A stretch of 13,712 bases of DNA. Origin: an uncultured Faecalicatena sp. GTDB lineage: Bacteria; Bacillota; Clostridia; Lachnospirales; Lachnospiraceae. Below, piece after piece: positions 13,680 through 13,712 of this stretch. The position numbers were made by a program, and so were the translations under genes. Position 1 is the stretch's first letter. Each line of letters begins with the position of its first letter. The stretch is from assembly GCA_902489075.1 (NCBI GenBank), contig CABTYO010000044.1:1-13712 (forward strand), given 5' to 3'. The notes beneath the pieces were generated by a model that was not told the DNA's origin, ran no database searches, and saw only the letters and a list, made by a program, of their open reading frames with translations.

Positions 13680-13712
13680 TGTTTTCAGAAAAACACAACA
13701 ACATGCAAACAC

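Larger units (their letters stand above)
13512..13712. other. Region upstream of the rimP promoter, no supported gene
   Basis: Together with the leader, this makes 400 bases without a supported gene. It is A/T-rich. It contains two inverted repeats: TTCTATACATAGAA (13591-13604, 6-bp arms) and TCCCTGATTCAGGGA (13665-13679, 7-bp arms, one central base). On the minus strand a frame is open from the window edge (13712) for 39 codons to a TAG at 13593-13595. It has no features I recognise and could be chance or the end of an upstream gene. No terminator with a proper U-tract was found. Confidence 0.5.

Noticed and set aside
13593..13712. 39-codon frame open to the right window edge as the C terminus of an upstream gene
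   Set aside because: No recognisable protein ending (not the PolC-type end often found upstream of rimP), and another minus frame is also open for a while; too little sequence to support a call.

Overview
The window reads as a chromosomal housekeeping region of a Clostridia-type Firmicute. The best guess is the family Lachnospiraceae, inferred from protein style, moderate GC, strong AGGAGG-type ribosome binding sites, sigma-A promoters with extended -10 boxes and the Gly/Gln/Arg-repeat IF2. No genus is claimed. All eleven genes I support lie on the minus strand, so transcription runs from high to low coordinates. No mobile element, CRISPR array, tRNA or rRNA was seen.

Layout in the direction of transcription: 13712-13313 is an upstream region with two palindromes, a sigma-A-type promoter (13483-13511) and a leader that folds into a convincing three-helix RNA (13354-13475). 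Then comes a tightly packed run: rimP, nusA, rnpM (ylxR), ylxQ, infB, rbfA, nrnA, truB, ribF and a Na+/phosphate cotransporter-family gene. Spacings are short or overlapping, and no clear terminator lies inside or directly after the run. A tandem repeat (2947-2972) and a new promoter (2907-2935) with a short folded leader precede rpsO. A strong intrinsic terminator (2478-2517) follows rpsO. Next are a 21-bp palindrome, another promoter (2384-2412), a long leader hairpin (2288-2371) and pnp. Below pnp, 1-160 holds a stable two-tier hairpin.

Functionally this is the classic NusA-IF2 operon plus rpsO-pnp: 30S maturation (RimP, RbfA), transcription elongation and antitermination (NusA), RNase P modulation (RnpM), an L7Ae-like RNA-binding protein (YlxQ), translation initiation (IF2), nanoRNA/pAp turnover (NrnA), tRNA pseudouridine-55 (TruB), FMN/FAD synthesis (RibF), ribosomal protein S15 and PNPase. 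Compared with the Bacillus subtilis order as I remember it, ylxP is absent between infB and rbfA, nrnA sits between rbfA and truB, and a phosphate-transporter gene sits between ribF and rpsO.

The genes are ordinary. The non-coding parts are more interesting. Each of the three promoters is followed by a leader that can fold: rimP (long interrupted P1 plus two hairpins, one with a GAAA tetraloop), rpsO (candidate S15 site) and pnp (long imperfect hairpin near the predicted 5' end). I do not recognise the rimP leader as a known riboswitch class. It is the best candidate here for an undescribed element, but this rests on hand folding of one sequence.
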